A DNA stretch of 64,000 bases from GCA-2693325 sp964011675. GTDB taxonomy: Bacteria; Latescibacterota; UBA2968; UBA8231. The notes beneath the pieces are model-generated. The model was not told where the DNA came from, did no database searches, and saw nothing but the letters and a program-made list of their open reading frames with translations. The first letter of the stretch is position 1, and every line of letters starts with the position of its first letter. Location: assembly GCA_964011675.1 (NCBI GenBank), contig CAXGPR010000007.1, positions 1 to 64,000 of the forward strand, written 5' to 3'. The position numbers were made by a program, and so were the translations under genes. Of the stretch, positions 26,601 through 33,874 are shown piece after piece.

Positions 26601-26882
26601 CCCCTCCGTCAGGTCCAAACGCTCTGCGTATCGATTGCTGAGGAAATTGATCATTGCCACAATGCCAAAGACCATTATTCCTCCCCAAAATGCATTGAGC
26701 CAGCGACCGTATTGTCTAAACAGATCTGCATTTATAAAGCCGGCGCTCACGACGAGCAACAAACCAACTGCAGCATTTACCAAGCCCGTTGAGCCCGTAT
26801 CAGGTGAGATTAGATAAGCCAACCCACCGACGATGATTAACGCAGCGCCAACGAGACTGATTGGAATGGCATAGTCCTTCAT
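23658..26882 (-). CDS. Double-length GldG-like ABC auxiliary protein (two tandem GldG domains)
   Basis: A 1074-aa protein from ATG 26882, preceded by GGAGG and 1 base after the permease stop. Numbered from this ATG, two homologous halves follow each other (about 65-500 and 505-955). Each has an N-terminal helix with INFLSNRY or LNFLGDRY, a GHGE motif, a LLDP..-GLE segment, LGDDFVIDTSGIGSLFG or LGQDFVVDLSGLGQLFG, and VVFGDSDFATNQYF or VVFGDADFASNEYF, then a closing helix. A C-terminal block with four membrane helices follows. GldG is the auxiliary subunit of Gld-type ABC transporters; normally one or two separate copies exist (GldG alone or with GldF). It pairs with the permease and ATPase just upstream. 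Confidence 0.88.
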   Translation of the reverse strand: MKDYAIPISLVGAALIIVGGLAYLISPDTGSTGLVNAAVGLLLVVSAGFINADLFRQYGRWLNAFWGGIMVFGIVAMINFLSNRYAERLDLTEGQLHSLSDLTIETLQNLDHDVEALAFMEGGENADLELLLAEFSNRGSRFTFEMIDPDRDPMRTEENGIKRYNTLLIKSGDKQQQITELEEREITNALLKVIRERQDKVYLSVGHGERDPSSGPGGLGMLKERLQEIDYAIDDSLFLARTARVPSDCAVLVIAGPRTPFLPTEVATLRAYLQEGGSVLALLDPLSESGLEDLLLEWGVSLGDDFVIDTSGIGSLFGLDFTTPVSVSYGKHPITRKHQGVMTFYQLSRSVVFDAESTGVGFEGEALALTSEAGWAEKDLRVLQGEGDSTVKLDEGVDTPGPISLAVAVEGKGGRLVVFGDSDFATNQYFDYQGNGDLALNALSWLAEDESLISIRPRQAGYNPIALNDSQGEWIFWISVVLYPLAIALVGLLVVSRKGRWSVTELVGAGLGIVLSLGIAALLNFLGDRYNIRHDMTADALFTLSDDSKRLMSTVEEEGQYVHVKTFMSEMEGMRFQDLMKEYNHQSDYFDYELVDPQKNALQVEQNNIRERGTSIVEVRGDGQVRSERIMQMSEEALSNAILKALRARDMKAYFTTGHGEAELDQVDGKGYSLLKGRLRELNFEVVSGLQLQDGVPDDASLLVVLAPKERFSAVDAEVLQRYLDGGGRALFLLDPGAPTGLEALLDAYSIELGQDFVVDLSGLGQLFGADVSVPVVINYGDHPISERLSSGTMSFFPLARSVRPAGHRLKSPQIAALALTHQSSWGERDLSPVTGEGGQVEFDPDVDLRGPVSLAVAVQADPDTSLSTEGQVRVVVFGDADFASNEYFSQQANGALVANSIEWLTEDEDRLQIADRRPAHNPINLIGNQGSVVLWVSVFVLPFAVALSGLVMVLKRGYQNHEDGFIAWLIYSFAANAVFMMISAVVALSEAKGLEGQVNLVVGLLSGAVAYGLHRRATWVWLPSIAMALLSALGGFWVIPNETIQLLYAAAFITNVAILVWIRRVFEVGRETA

Positions 26883-26883
26883 C

Positions 26884-27666
26884 TTACCGCCTCCAACGCC
26901 GTGACTCAATGACTCGCGTAGTCAAAAACAGGCAGAAAAACGTAAAGCTCAGGTAGAACACTACGTCGCGACTATCAATGACCCCTCGTTGGAAGTCTTC
27001 TAGGTGCTCTATAAAAGACACGTATTGTAAAATCTTAGCCGCCGTTGGCCCCGCAAAGCTAGCAGACCAATCGATAAGCCAAAACATCAGTAGTATACCG
27101 AAAGAAAGCAGGACAGCGACAATCTGATTTTCCGTCAGCGCAGAAGCCAAGATACCGACGGAAATAAACGTTGCACCGAGAAATAGATAGCCGAGATAGC
27201 CAGAGAAAATGGGGCCCCAGTCAGGGGAACCGTATGCCTCGAGAATAAAGAAATACACCATCGTCAAGCTCACGATAATCGCATAAAGCGAAAAGCAGGC
27301 GAAAAACTTGCCTAAAAGCACCTGAACTGAGCTAACAGGCGAAGTCATTAGCAATTCGATTGTGCCTGTTTTCTTTTCCTCTGCGTATAGGCGCATTGTC
27401 AGCATAGGGACGATGAGCAACCAAATAAAATCCATCACCGCAAAAAACTGCGTTACGACCATCTCGTTTAGATTCAGTGCAGGCATCCCACCACCCATCT
27501 GCTGTGCGCGCTGACCAAGCTGTAGGCAAATCAGGTTAAACTGCATTAAAATACTGCGAAACAAATACCCAGACAGAAAAAGGAATACACCAGCGATAAC
27601 ATAAGCTACCGGAGAGACGAAATAGGAGCGCATCTCCTTTGAATAAACCGCAAGAAAGTTACCCAT
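26884..27666 (-). CDS. ABC transporter permease, ABC-2/GldF type
   Basis: A 260-aa membrane protein with six predicted helices (VAYVIAGVFLFLSGYLF; FFAVMDFIWLLIVPMLTMRL; FSLYAIIVSLTMVYFFIL; LFLGATFISVGILASAL; IVAVLLSFGILLMFWLI; VVFYLSFTFFCLFLTT). The motif MRLYAEEKKTGTIELL after helix 2 is typical of GldF/NosY-like ABC-2 permeases. Its start shares one base with the ATPase stop (TAATG), so translation is coupled. It forms the membrane channel with the ATPase at 27666-28607. Confidence 0.9.
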   Translation of the reverse strand: MGNFLAVYSKEMRSYFVSPVAYVIAGVFLFLSGYLFRSILMQFNLICLQLGQRAQQMGGGMPALNLNEMVVTQFFAVMDFIWLLIVPMLTMRLYAEEKKTGTIELLMTSPVSSVQVLLGKFFACFSLYAIIVSLTMVYFFILEAYGSPDWGPIFSGYLGYLFLGATFISVGILASALTENQIVAVLLSFGILLMFWLIDWSASFAGPTAAKILQYVSFIEHLEDFQRGVIDSRDVVFYLSFTFFCLFLTTRVIESRRWRR

Positions 27667-28607
27667 TATGCATTCACCTCCTCTGTCGTTAAACGCAAAA
27701 ATATATCTTCAAGCGTCATATCGAGTCCGCGCAGTTCACGCAGGGCATATCCTCCGTCGACGATTTGCCGCGCTAAGCCATCCCGCACATCCGTGCCAGG
27801 TTGGCTGGTTATGATAAAGACGCCTTCTTCTTCTCCTCCACTCTCGATGGCTACATCTATCACGCCGTCCATTGCGCAAATCATAGACAACACCTCTTGG
27901 CCGGGACCGCCAATCGAAGCGCGTAGCACTTCGCCCTCTTTTAACTGGTCAATCAGACTTTCTGGCGTTCCCTCTCCGGCAATGCGACCTCCATTTATGA
28001 TGACGATCTTCTCACACGTCATACTGACTTCAGGCAAGATATGCGTGCTTAAGATCACCGTATGCTCACCCGCTAGTCCTTTAATCACTTCGCGAATTTC
28101 GATGATTTGCTTAGGATCTAGTCCCACAGTAGGCTCGTCGAGAATGAGTACATCTGGATTATGAACAAGGGCTTGGGCCAACCCTACGCGCTGCTTGTAC
28201 CCTTTGGAAAGGTGACTTATAACGGTGTTCTGATGATGAGCAATTCCCGTCTTTTCCATGGTATCGTCGATTCGCCCATTTAGCTGTCCACCCGCCACTC
28301 CCTTGATTCTGGCGACAAAGCGCAGATAAGCGCGCACGGTCATATCCAAATACAGCGGAGGCTGTTCAGGCAAATACCCAATCCGTTTACGCACTTCCAT
28401 GGATTCTTCAACAACGTCAAATCCGGCTACTTTGGCCTGGCCACCGCTGGGCGGTAAATAACAGGTCAGCATCCGCATCGTTGTTGTCTTGCCGGCTCCG
28501 TTGGGGCCGAGAAATCCAAGTATCGTTCCCTTGCCCACGGCAAAGGATATGCCTTCTACGGCTGCCACCTCACCATAGCTCTTCGCAAGCTCGTTGACTT
28601 CTATCAT
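27666..28607 (-). CDS. ABC transporter ATP-binding protein (GldA-like)
   Basis: A 313-aa ATPase. Walker A GPNGAGKT is at residues 34-41, the signature reads HLSKGYKQRVGLAQ, Walker B is VLILDEPTVGLDP, and the switch His is in ILSTHIL. The C-terminal 90 residues form the extra domain seen in GldA/CcmA-type subunits. An excellent ribosome binding site (AAGGAGGTT) precedes the ATG, the best in the cluster, suggesting high translation or a sub-operon start after the 43-bp gap from the DUF58 gene. Confidence 0.95.
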   Translation of the reverse strand: MIEVNELAKSYGEVAAVEGISFAVGKGTILGFLGPNGAGKTTTMRMLTCYLPPSGGQAKVAGFDVVEESMEVRKRIGYLPEQPPLYLDMTVRAYLRFVARIKGVAGGQLNGRIDDTMEKTGIAHHQNTVISHLSKGYKQRVGLAQALVHNPDVLILDEPTVGLDPKQIIEIREVIKGLAGEHTVILSTHILPEVSMTCEKIVIINGGRIAGEGTPESLIDQLKEGEVLRASIGGPGQEVLSMICAMDGVIDVAIESGGEEEGVFIITSQPGTDVRDGLARQIVDGGYALRELRGLDMTLEDIFLRLTTEEVNA

Positions 28608-28650
28608 CGATTAACCTCCTTTACTGACAAACGCTCAGTTAGCTAATATC

Positions 28651-29529
28651 CTATCCGCGTCTGCGCACGCGCTCATGAAAGAGGCGCACTAGCGGATCCA
28701 CATATGATTTCGTTATGTCGATAGGCACCTCATCGATACCGTTGCGACGAAATAACGCGCGTCTCTGTTGGTCTTCTCTCTCCTGCTGTTGGGCAAAATA
28801 GGCGCGCACTTCTCGGCGACTGCTATCGACTAAAAATTGCTCTCCAGTTTCTGCATCTTGTAAATTGATAAACCCCACGTCGGGCAGCGCGCGTTCTCTA
28901 GGATCAAAAATTGACACTGCCACCATATCATGTCGTCGTCTCATAAGCTGGAGAGGTCGCTCATAGTCCTCATCAATAAAATCGGATATGAGAAAAACTA
29001 CGCTACGGCGATGTAGGACTCTATCCAGATAGTCGAGGGCGCTCGTTATGGACGTGCGTTTGCCCTGAGGTTGGAAGTACAGCAGTTCACGAATAACGCG
29101 CAGCACGTGCTTGCGGCCTTTTTTCGGAGGGATAAAAACTTCCACTTCATCCGTGAAGATTAACAACCCCACGCGATCATTATTTTTTATTGCTGCAAAT
29201 GCCAGCAGCGCCGATATCTCAACGCCTACTTCGCCTTTCATTTGCTGCACAGATCCAAAAGCACCCGAAGCGCTTGCATCGACGAGCAACATCACGGTTT
29301 GTTCTCGCTCCTCATCGAATACCTTTACGTAAGGAGAACCTGTCCGCGCCGTAACGTTCCAGTCAATAGTGCGCACGTCATCTCCGCGAAGATACTCGCG
29401 CACTTCAGCAAACTCCATTCCGCGTCCCTTAAATGCGGAGTGGTACTCTCCTGCAAACAGATCGTTAACAACGTTGCGCGATCGAATTTCGATCAGTCGC
29501 ACCTTCTCTAGTATCTCTTCCGGTATCAC
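28651..29529 (-). CDS. DUF58 domain-containing protein
   Basis: About 292 aa if it starts at GTG 29529, which follows the moxR stop by 10 bases and gives the usual N-terminus IPEEILEKVRLIEIRSR; a TTG at 29577 would add 16 residues and overlap moxR by 38 bp. The DUF58 signature is GEYHSAFKGRGMEFAEVREY followed by GDDVRTIDWNVTAR. A VWA-like fold follows, with LLVDASAS in place of the MIDAS DxSxS, and ISDF. DUF58 proteins accompany MoxR ATPases and VWA proteins almost everywhere. It is cytoplasmic and probably a MoxR partner. Confidence 0.9.
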   Translation of the reverse strand: MIPEEILEKVRLIEIRSRNVVNDLFAGEYHSAFKGRGMEFAEVREYLRGDDVRTIDWNVTARTGSPYVKVFDEEREQTVMLLVDASASGAFGSVQQMKGEVGVEISALLAFAAIKNNDRVGLLIFTDEVEVFIPPKKGRKHVLRVIRELLYFQPQGKRTSITSALDYLDRVLHRRSVVFLISDFIDEDYERPLQLMRRRHDMVAVSIFDPRERALPDVGFINLQDAETGEQFLVDSSRREVRAYFAQQQEREDQQRRALFRRNGIDEVPIDITKSYVDPLVRLFHERVRRRG

Positions 29530-29539
29530 GACGACGCTC

Positions 29540-30535
29540 TTAGGGAACCTCAACGTGGTCAAATAGCTGCTGAACAATACGCTCTGAATCTATCTCTTCC
29601 GCTTCGGCCTCATAACTGGCAACCACTCGATGTCGCAATACGTCTGCTCCGATAGCTTTCACATCTTCTGGTGTTACATAGGCGCGCTGACGTAAGAATG
29701 CGTGTGCTCGAGCAGCTCGAACGAGAAAGATGGTCGCTCTGGGAGAAGCGCCGTGCTCAATCAGAGGAGCCACCTCGTCTAATCCCATCTGCTCGGGAAA
29801 ACGCGTAGCGTGAACGAGATTTACAATATAGTCTTTAATTTTGTCATCGATGTAGACCATTTCTACAACCTGACGCAGTTGTAAGACTTGATCTACAGAA
29901 AGGGCATGCTGCACTTCAATAGCACCACCATTAGCCATGCGATCGAGAATCAGGCGTTCGTCTTGGCGAGATGGATATGTAACTTTCACCTTCAACATAA
30001 ATCGATCGACCTGCGCTTCTGGTAGTGGATAAGTACCCTCTTGTTCAATGGGGTTTTGAGTAGCCATCACCAGAAAGGGGTCTTCTAATTCATATGTTTC
30101 ATCTCCGATTGTAACCTGCCCCTCCTGCATACATTCCAACAGAGCACTCTGCACTTTCGCAGGCGCGCGATTGATCTCATCGGCAAGGACTAAATTCGCA
30201 AAGACCGGACCCATCTTGGGGACAAAAGCCCCATCTTGAGGATTGTAAATCAGCGTACCTGTCAGGTCGGCTGGGAGTAAGTCCGGAGTGAACTGTATCC
30301 GCTTAAAGCTCGCCTGTAGGATGCGAGCAAGCGTAGATACTGTCAGCGTTTTAGCAAGACCTGGCACACCTTCTAACAGGATATGCCCCCCGCATATAAG
30401 GCCGATCAGCATACGTTCAACCATGTAGCGTTGTCCAACTATGACGCGATCCATCTCGGAAAAAACCTGATCAACAAGCGGAACCTGCTGCTGAACCTTC
30501 TCACTTATGGCGTGTATATCAATAGCGTTTTGCAT
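29540..30535 (-). CDS. MoxR family AAA+ ATPase
   Basis: A 331-aa ATPase. Walker A GVPGLAKT is at residues 56-63, Walker B LVLADEINRAP at 115-125, then the MoxR signatures ECMQEGQVTIGD and ATQNPIEQEGTYPLPEAQ and DRFMLKV. MoxR ATPases act as chaperones that load metals or assemble complexes with VWA proteins. It is the first gene of the cluster; its ATG is preceded by TAGGAG. The 190 bp upstream should hold the operon promoter, though I see no sharp consensus. Confidence 0.96.
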   Translation of the reverse strand: MQNAIDIHAISEKVQQQVPLVDQVFSEMDRVIVGQRYMVERMLIGLICGGHILLEGVPGLAKTLTVSTLARILQASFKRIQFTPDLLPADLTGTLIYNPQDGAFVPKMGPVFANLVLADEINRAPAKVQSALLECMQEGQVTIGDETYELEDPFLVMATQNPIEQEGTYPLPEAQVDRFMLKVKVTYPSRQDERLILDRMANGGAIEVQHALSVDQVLQLRQVVEMVYIDDKIKDYIVNLVHATRFPEQMGLDEVAPLIEHGASPRATIFLVRAARAHAFLRQRAYVTPEDVKAIGADVLRHRVVASYEAEAEEIDSERIVQQLFDHVEVP

Positions 30536-30726
30536 AATCTCCTACTGGTCAAAAAAAACCGCCTTTGATGTATAAGGTCTCACAGAGCGACTCGGGACCT
30601 ATACTTTCATCGGCGGATATACTTCTAAAACGATGGACTTAAAAAAGGTCTTCCGGTCTTTAGCTGCACTCTAGCAGTATGTATATTTTTTCCTGTGACT
30701 GAGTCAGAAACAGGATTTTCTCAATT

Positions 30727-31212
30727 CTAATTAACGCCGTCTTGAAATCGAACCCACTCTTCTGGACTCTGTCCCACATGCGGCAAAAGTTGCTTAGCGC
30801 TCGCTGCAAGTTCGGAATTAGGATAGCGATCAATTACGCGTTGATAGGCTCCCCGCGCCTTATCTATATCATTCACATACTCCTCGTATATGAATGCGAT
30901 CATAAACTGCGCTTCGTCACCTAAATCACTCTGAGGATATTCGTTTAGTAAGCGTTCATACAGAGTGATCGCGCCTTGCATATCTCCTTTTTGCTGTGCG
31001 ATAGCTGCCCAGTTTTTTAGAGCGACAGGCGCTTTTTCATGTCCGGGAAATTTTCTAACAAACTCACCATAAGCCTCTATGGACTGATTCATATTTTGTT
31101 CGGCGGTTGCACGTTCAGCTTCTTCCCAGAGGTCGCTTGGCTCACCACCACCGCATCCCCATTGGGCGACGACAATAAAAAAAGCTAGAAAGAGCTTAAA
31201 AACAGATAACAT
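30727..31212 (-). CDS. TPR-repeat lipoprotein (BamD/YbgF-like)
   Basis: A 161-aa protein from ATG 31212, chosen because CGGAG lies 8 bases upstream and the product starts with a signal sequence (MLSVFKLFLAFFIVVAQWGC). A Cys follows the hydrophobic stretch, but the box before it (AQWG) is not a canonical lipobox, so lipidation is likely but not certain. Three TPR-like units follow: QSIEAYGEFVRKFPGHEKA, GAITLYERLLNEYPQSDLG, KARGAYQRVIDRYPNSELA. Repeats with FPxxxxA/YPxSxxA are typical of BamD, YbgF and Tol-associated proteins. Only 22 bp separate it from the FmdB gene. Confidence 0.82.
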   Translation of the reverse strand: MLSVFKLFLAFFIVVAQWGCGGGEPSDLWEEAERATAEQNMNQSIEAYGEFVRKFPGHEKAPVALKNWAAIAQQKGDMQGAITLYERLLNEYPQSDLGDEAQFMIAFIYEEYVNDIDKARGAYQRVIDRYPNSELAASAKQLLPHVGQSPEEWVRFQDGVN

Positions 31213-31234
31213 AAAAATAACTCCGATTAAACGA

Positions 31235-31534
31235 TTAATCCGCTTTAGCGGTTCCCGAATTATCTGCTTTTTTAGACGTTTTTTTTGTATCGCTCGCTTC
31301 AGAAGAGCTGCTACTGGTATCGGCTTTAGCTGCTTTCTGGTAATTTTCACTACGATAATCGGTCTCGTAAAAACCAGATCCTTTAAACAACAACCCCCCT
31401 CCGCCACCAATCAGCCGCTTAACCCGACCTCGACATTTCGCTCTGCGACAAGTTTTCAGCGGTTCAGCTGTAATGCTCTGAAATTCTTCAAAACTATGGC
31501 CGCACTTCTGGCATTCATACTCGTATGTTGGCAT
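31235..31534 (-). CDS. FmdB-family zinc ribbon protein
   Basis: A 99-aa protein. The zinc ribbon is MPTYEYECQKCGHSFEEFQS with a second Cys pair (CRRAKCRGRVKRLI), then the family motif FKGSGFYETDYRS. The last 35 residues are Ser/Lys/Ala/Asp-rich and probably disordered. FmdB proteins were named as putative regulators in methanogens and Methylophilus; their role is uncertain. GAGG lies before the ATG. It is upstream of the TPR lipoprotein on the same strand. Confidence 0.92.
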   Translation of the reverse strand: MPTYEYECQKCGHSFEEFQSITAEPLKTCRRAKCRGRVKRLIGGGGGLLFKGSGFYETDYRSENYQKAAKADTSSSSSEASDTKKTSKKADNSGTAKAD

Positions 31535-31607
31535 TGTTTTATCCTCAGATTAAACAAGCTTTACAATATAAGGATCAGATAGAGGTACGCAATATTTGAT
31601 AGAGCGA

Positions 31608-33743
31608 TCAATCGCCTGTTGTTGTTGCACTGTCGATTAGCTTGTCAGGCAGGCCGAGAGCAGGGGCTCCTGTGTCCGGAGTCAGGTCGGGTAAGTCTAC
31701 GATATCGAGGGGACGGAAACGATCTCCGTCGATTTTTAAAAGAGTTAGATCGACATTTGTTCGACGCTGTTCAGAGAAAGAAATTTGCCCAGAAACACCG
31801 GGAAATCTGCGCACACCAGCCAACCAGTCGCGTATCTGTCCCCGCTCTCCATCGCCATCTTGCCAAGCTCGTATCACTAGTTGAGCCGCGTCATAGCCGT
31901 GTGCTGCATATTGAGGATCACTGTAGAAACGCTGCCTGTAGCTATCTATAAAATTGCGTTCTTCAACACGGTCTTCGCGGTGGGCCGATGCCACGATCAC
32001 TCCATCGACATATTTCCTTTCACTCCCGCGCATTTGACGTACTCCTTCTGGGTCATACCAAATGTCGTTGCCAATAATTCGGGCATCCAAACGATAAAAA
32101 GATACTTGTGGTGCAATTGTCTTGGCATCTTCAAAACTCTCTATTACCACTACGATACCGTCTATCGTGTCGATAAAAATTTCAGATGAATCGGGAGGCG
32201 CTTCCTCATCTTCGTCATCTTCGACTTCCTCTTCTATACCGTCAAGCAACTCCGTGAGAAAAGAAGGCGCTGTTTGCGCACTATCGACGTCCGTCCACTC
32301 AAGTGAATCTGCAACGGCGAGCGAATCGATAGGAGGAGGCATGAGCTCAAAACCTACACGACGTATTTCCTCAAATACGCGGCGAAAGTCTTTGGTTTCG
32401 TTGGGTACATACCAATCAGTGTGTACCACGTGTCCCCCATTAACTTCGGCAATGCGCCGAAACTCGCGCACAAAGTTCCAGCCATAATCACTAAGGGGGG
32501 ATATGAGCACCAAATTTTGGTGACCTAAAACCAGCGTTGCGTGTTCAGCCAGCAAATGACCTTGTGTTTCTGGAATGGTATTTAGTTGAAATATGTGTTG
32601 CCCAATCGAGTCTAGGCCACTCTGCTGAGATAGCGGTGCAATCATGGGAACGCCTGCCGCCTCGGCTACCGCGGCAGCAGCTACGCACGAACTACTAAAT
32701 ACCGGTCCAATAATCGCTTTAACACCTTGATCTACTAGGCTGCGCGCGCCCTGCACTACGCGAACTAAACCACTGCCCGGATGTTCGCTTATGTTACCAG
32801 CAGAATCTGTATTAATCGGCAAATCCCCGAAGTCCATTCCTATATCGGCTATAACCAAGTCAAATGGCTGACCGGCGGCTTCATTTGCCATCTGCACTCC
32901 GGAATAGAGCTCTTCCCCAAGCGCTTTATACGGGCCGCTAAAAGGCAGTAATAGGCCCAGCTTTACCTTTGACGCGACCGTTGCTTCCTCTCTCCAAGTC
33001 TCTATCTCATCGCTAAACAATCCATCGGACTCGTAGTCGATAATAGGCAGCCCGTCTTCACTGTTTTCTTCTCCATATTGGTTGATTATAGACGAAAAAA
33101 TACCCGAATTACCAATGCTATCGCCATAGGTCTGCTCTGCGAATGCCGCTTCAATATCCCAGCCTAAGCGCCTAAACCAGCGCGCACGCCCATAGAAAAG
33201 CGCTTCGCGCATCCTTTTTTTGCCTACGGCTAAACGAACGCTTTCCATAGCTTTTTCACTGATAAAACCATTCTTATCAATGGCAGCTAACCGTTCCGCC
33301 GCCCGCGCCTGTGTCTCGAGTGGAGCCGGCGTAGCTAACAGCCGTCCGTATTCCGCTGCCGCCTCGTAGTATCGCTTGAGTTGAAAGTAGGCATCTCCTG
33401 TTAACAATCGAGCATCAGGGATATAGCGACTATCGACGTACTTTCTCGGTAAACCACGCGCAGCCGCCAGCGCACCTTCGTAATCACCTAAGCGATAGTA
33501 ACTTTTTCCCAGCATCAGTTGCCCCGCGCTGGAATGTTGATGAGCTACCTGCTCTAACAGGACAACAAACGCGGTACGGGCTTTTTCATACTCTCCGTTG
33601 CGATAAGCCTGTAGCCCCTGTGCAAACACTCTATCGGCATCCGGAGAATAAGTTCCCTCTATCGATTGGGCGTGAAGTCGAGCAGATTGGCCCCACGTTG
33701 CCAAAGCCAAGATCACGAGGAGAATGCCCCAAAATTGATGCAT
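31608..33743 (-). CDS. TPR plus periplasmic ligand-binding protein (LivK/LpoA-like fusion)
   Basis: A 711-aa exported protein. Signal peptide to about residue 26, TPR-type helices from 35 to 200 (VFAQGLQAYRNGEYEKARTAF; LMLGKSYYRLGDYEGALAAA), then a type-I periplasmic binding fold from residue 260 (KLGLLLPFSGPYKALGEELYSGVQMA; VKAIIGPVFSSSCVAAAAVAE; GVPMIAPLSQQSG; YGWNFVREF). The order TPR then binding domain matches LpoA-like penicillin-binding protein activators and TPR-fused amino-acid receptors. An acidic, proline-containing insert lies at about 468-525 (EEEVEDDEDEEAP), unusual for this fold. No ABC permease genes are adjacent, arguing against a transport role. Confidence 0.82.
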   Translation of the reverse strand: MHQFWGILLVILALATWGQSARLHAQSIEGTYSPDADRVFAQGLQAYRNGEYEKARTAFVVLLEQVAHQHSSAGQLMLGKSYYRLGDYEGALAAARGLPRKYVDSRYIPDARLLTGDAYFQLKRYYEAAAEYGRLLATPAPLETQARAAERLAAIDKNGFISEKAMESVRLAVGKKRMREALFYGRARWFRRLGWDIEAAFAEQTYGDSIGNSGIFSSIINQYGEENSEDGLPIIDYESDGLFSDEIETWREEATVASKVKLGLLLPFSGPYKALGEELYSGVQMANEAAGQPFDLVIADIGMDFGDLPINTDSAGNISEHPGSGLVRVVQGARSLVDQGVKAIIGPVFSSSCVAAAAVAEAAGVPMIAPLSQQSGLDSIGQHIFQLNTIPETQGHLLAEHATLVLGHQNLVLISPLSDYGWNFVREFRRIAEVNGGHVVHTDWYVPNETKDFRRVFEEIRRVGFELMPPPIDSLAVADSLEWTDVDSAQTAPSFLTELLDGIEEEVEDDEDEEAPPDSSEIFIDTIDGIVVVIESFEDAKTIAPQVSFYRLDARIIGNDIWYDPEGVRQMRGSERKYVDGVIVASAHREDRVEERNFIDSYRQRFYSDPQYAAHGYDAAQLVIRAWQDGDGERGQIRDWLAGVRRFPGVSGQISFSEQRRTNVDLTLLKIDGDRFRPLDIVDLPDLTPDTGAPALGLPDKLIDSATTTGD

Positions 33744-33874
33744 GTAAACTCCCTAATAAACAGTTGGATATCGCGAAATGTAGACTTGTCGTTGCCGAGT
33801 GTCAAGCGGGGTTGTCGCGGCATCTCATGCCCTGTATATTAGCACTTAGGACACATTAATCGATATGGAGTAAG

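Noticed and set aside
30691..30715. Hairpin TCCTGT...ACAGGA downstream of the TPR lipoprotein gene
   Set aside because: The T run lies on the plus-strand side, where no gene ends; for the minus-strand transcript the stem is followed by A residues. It is a poor terminator candidate.
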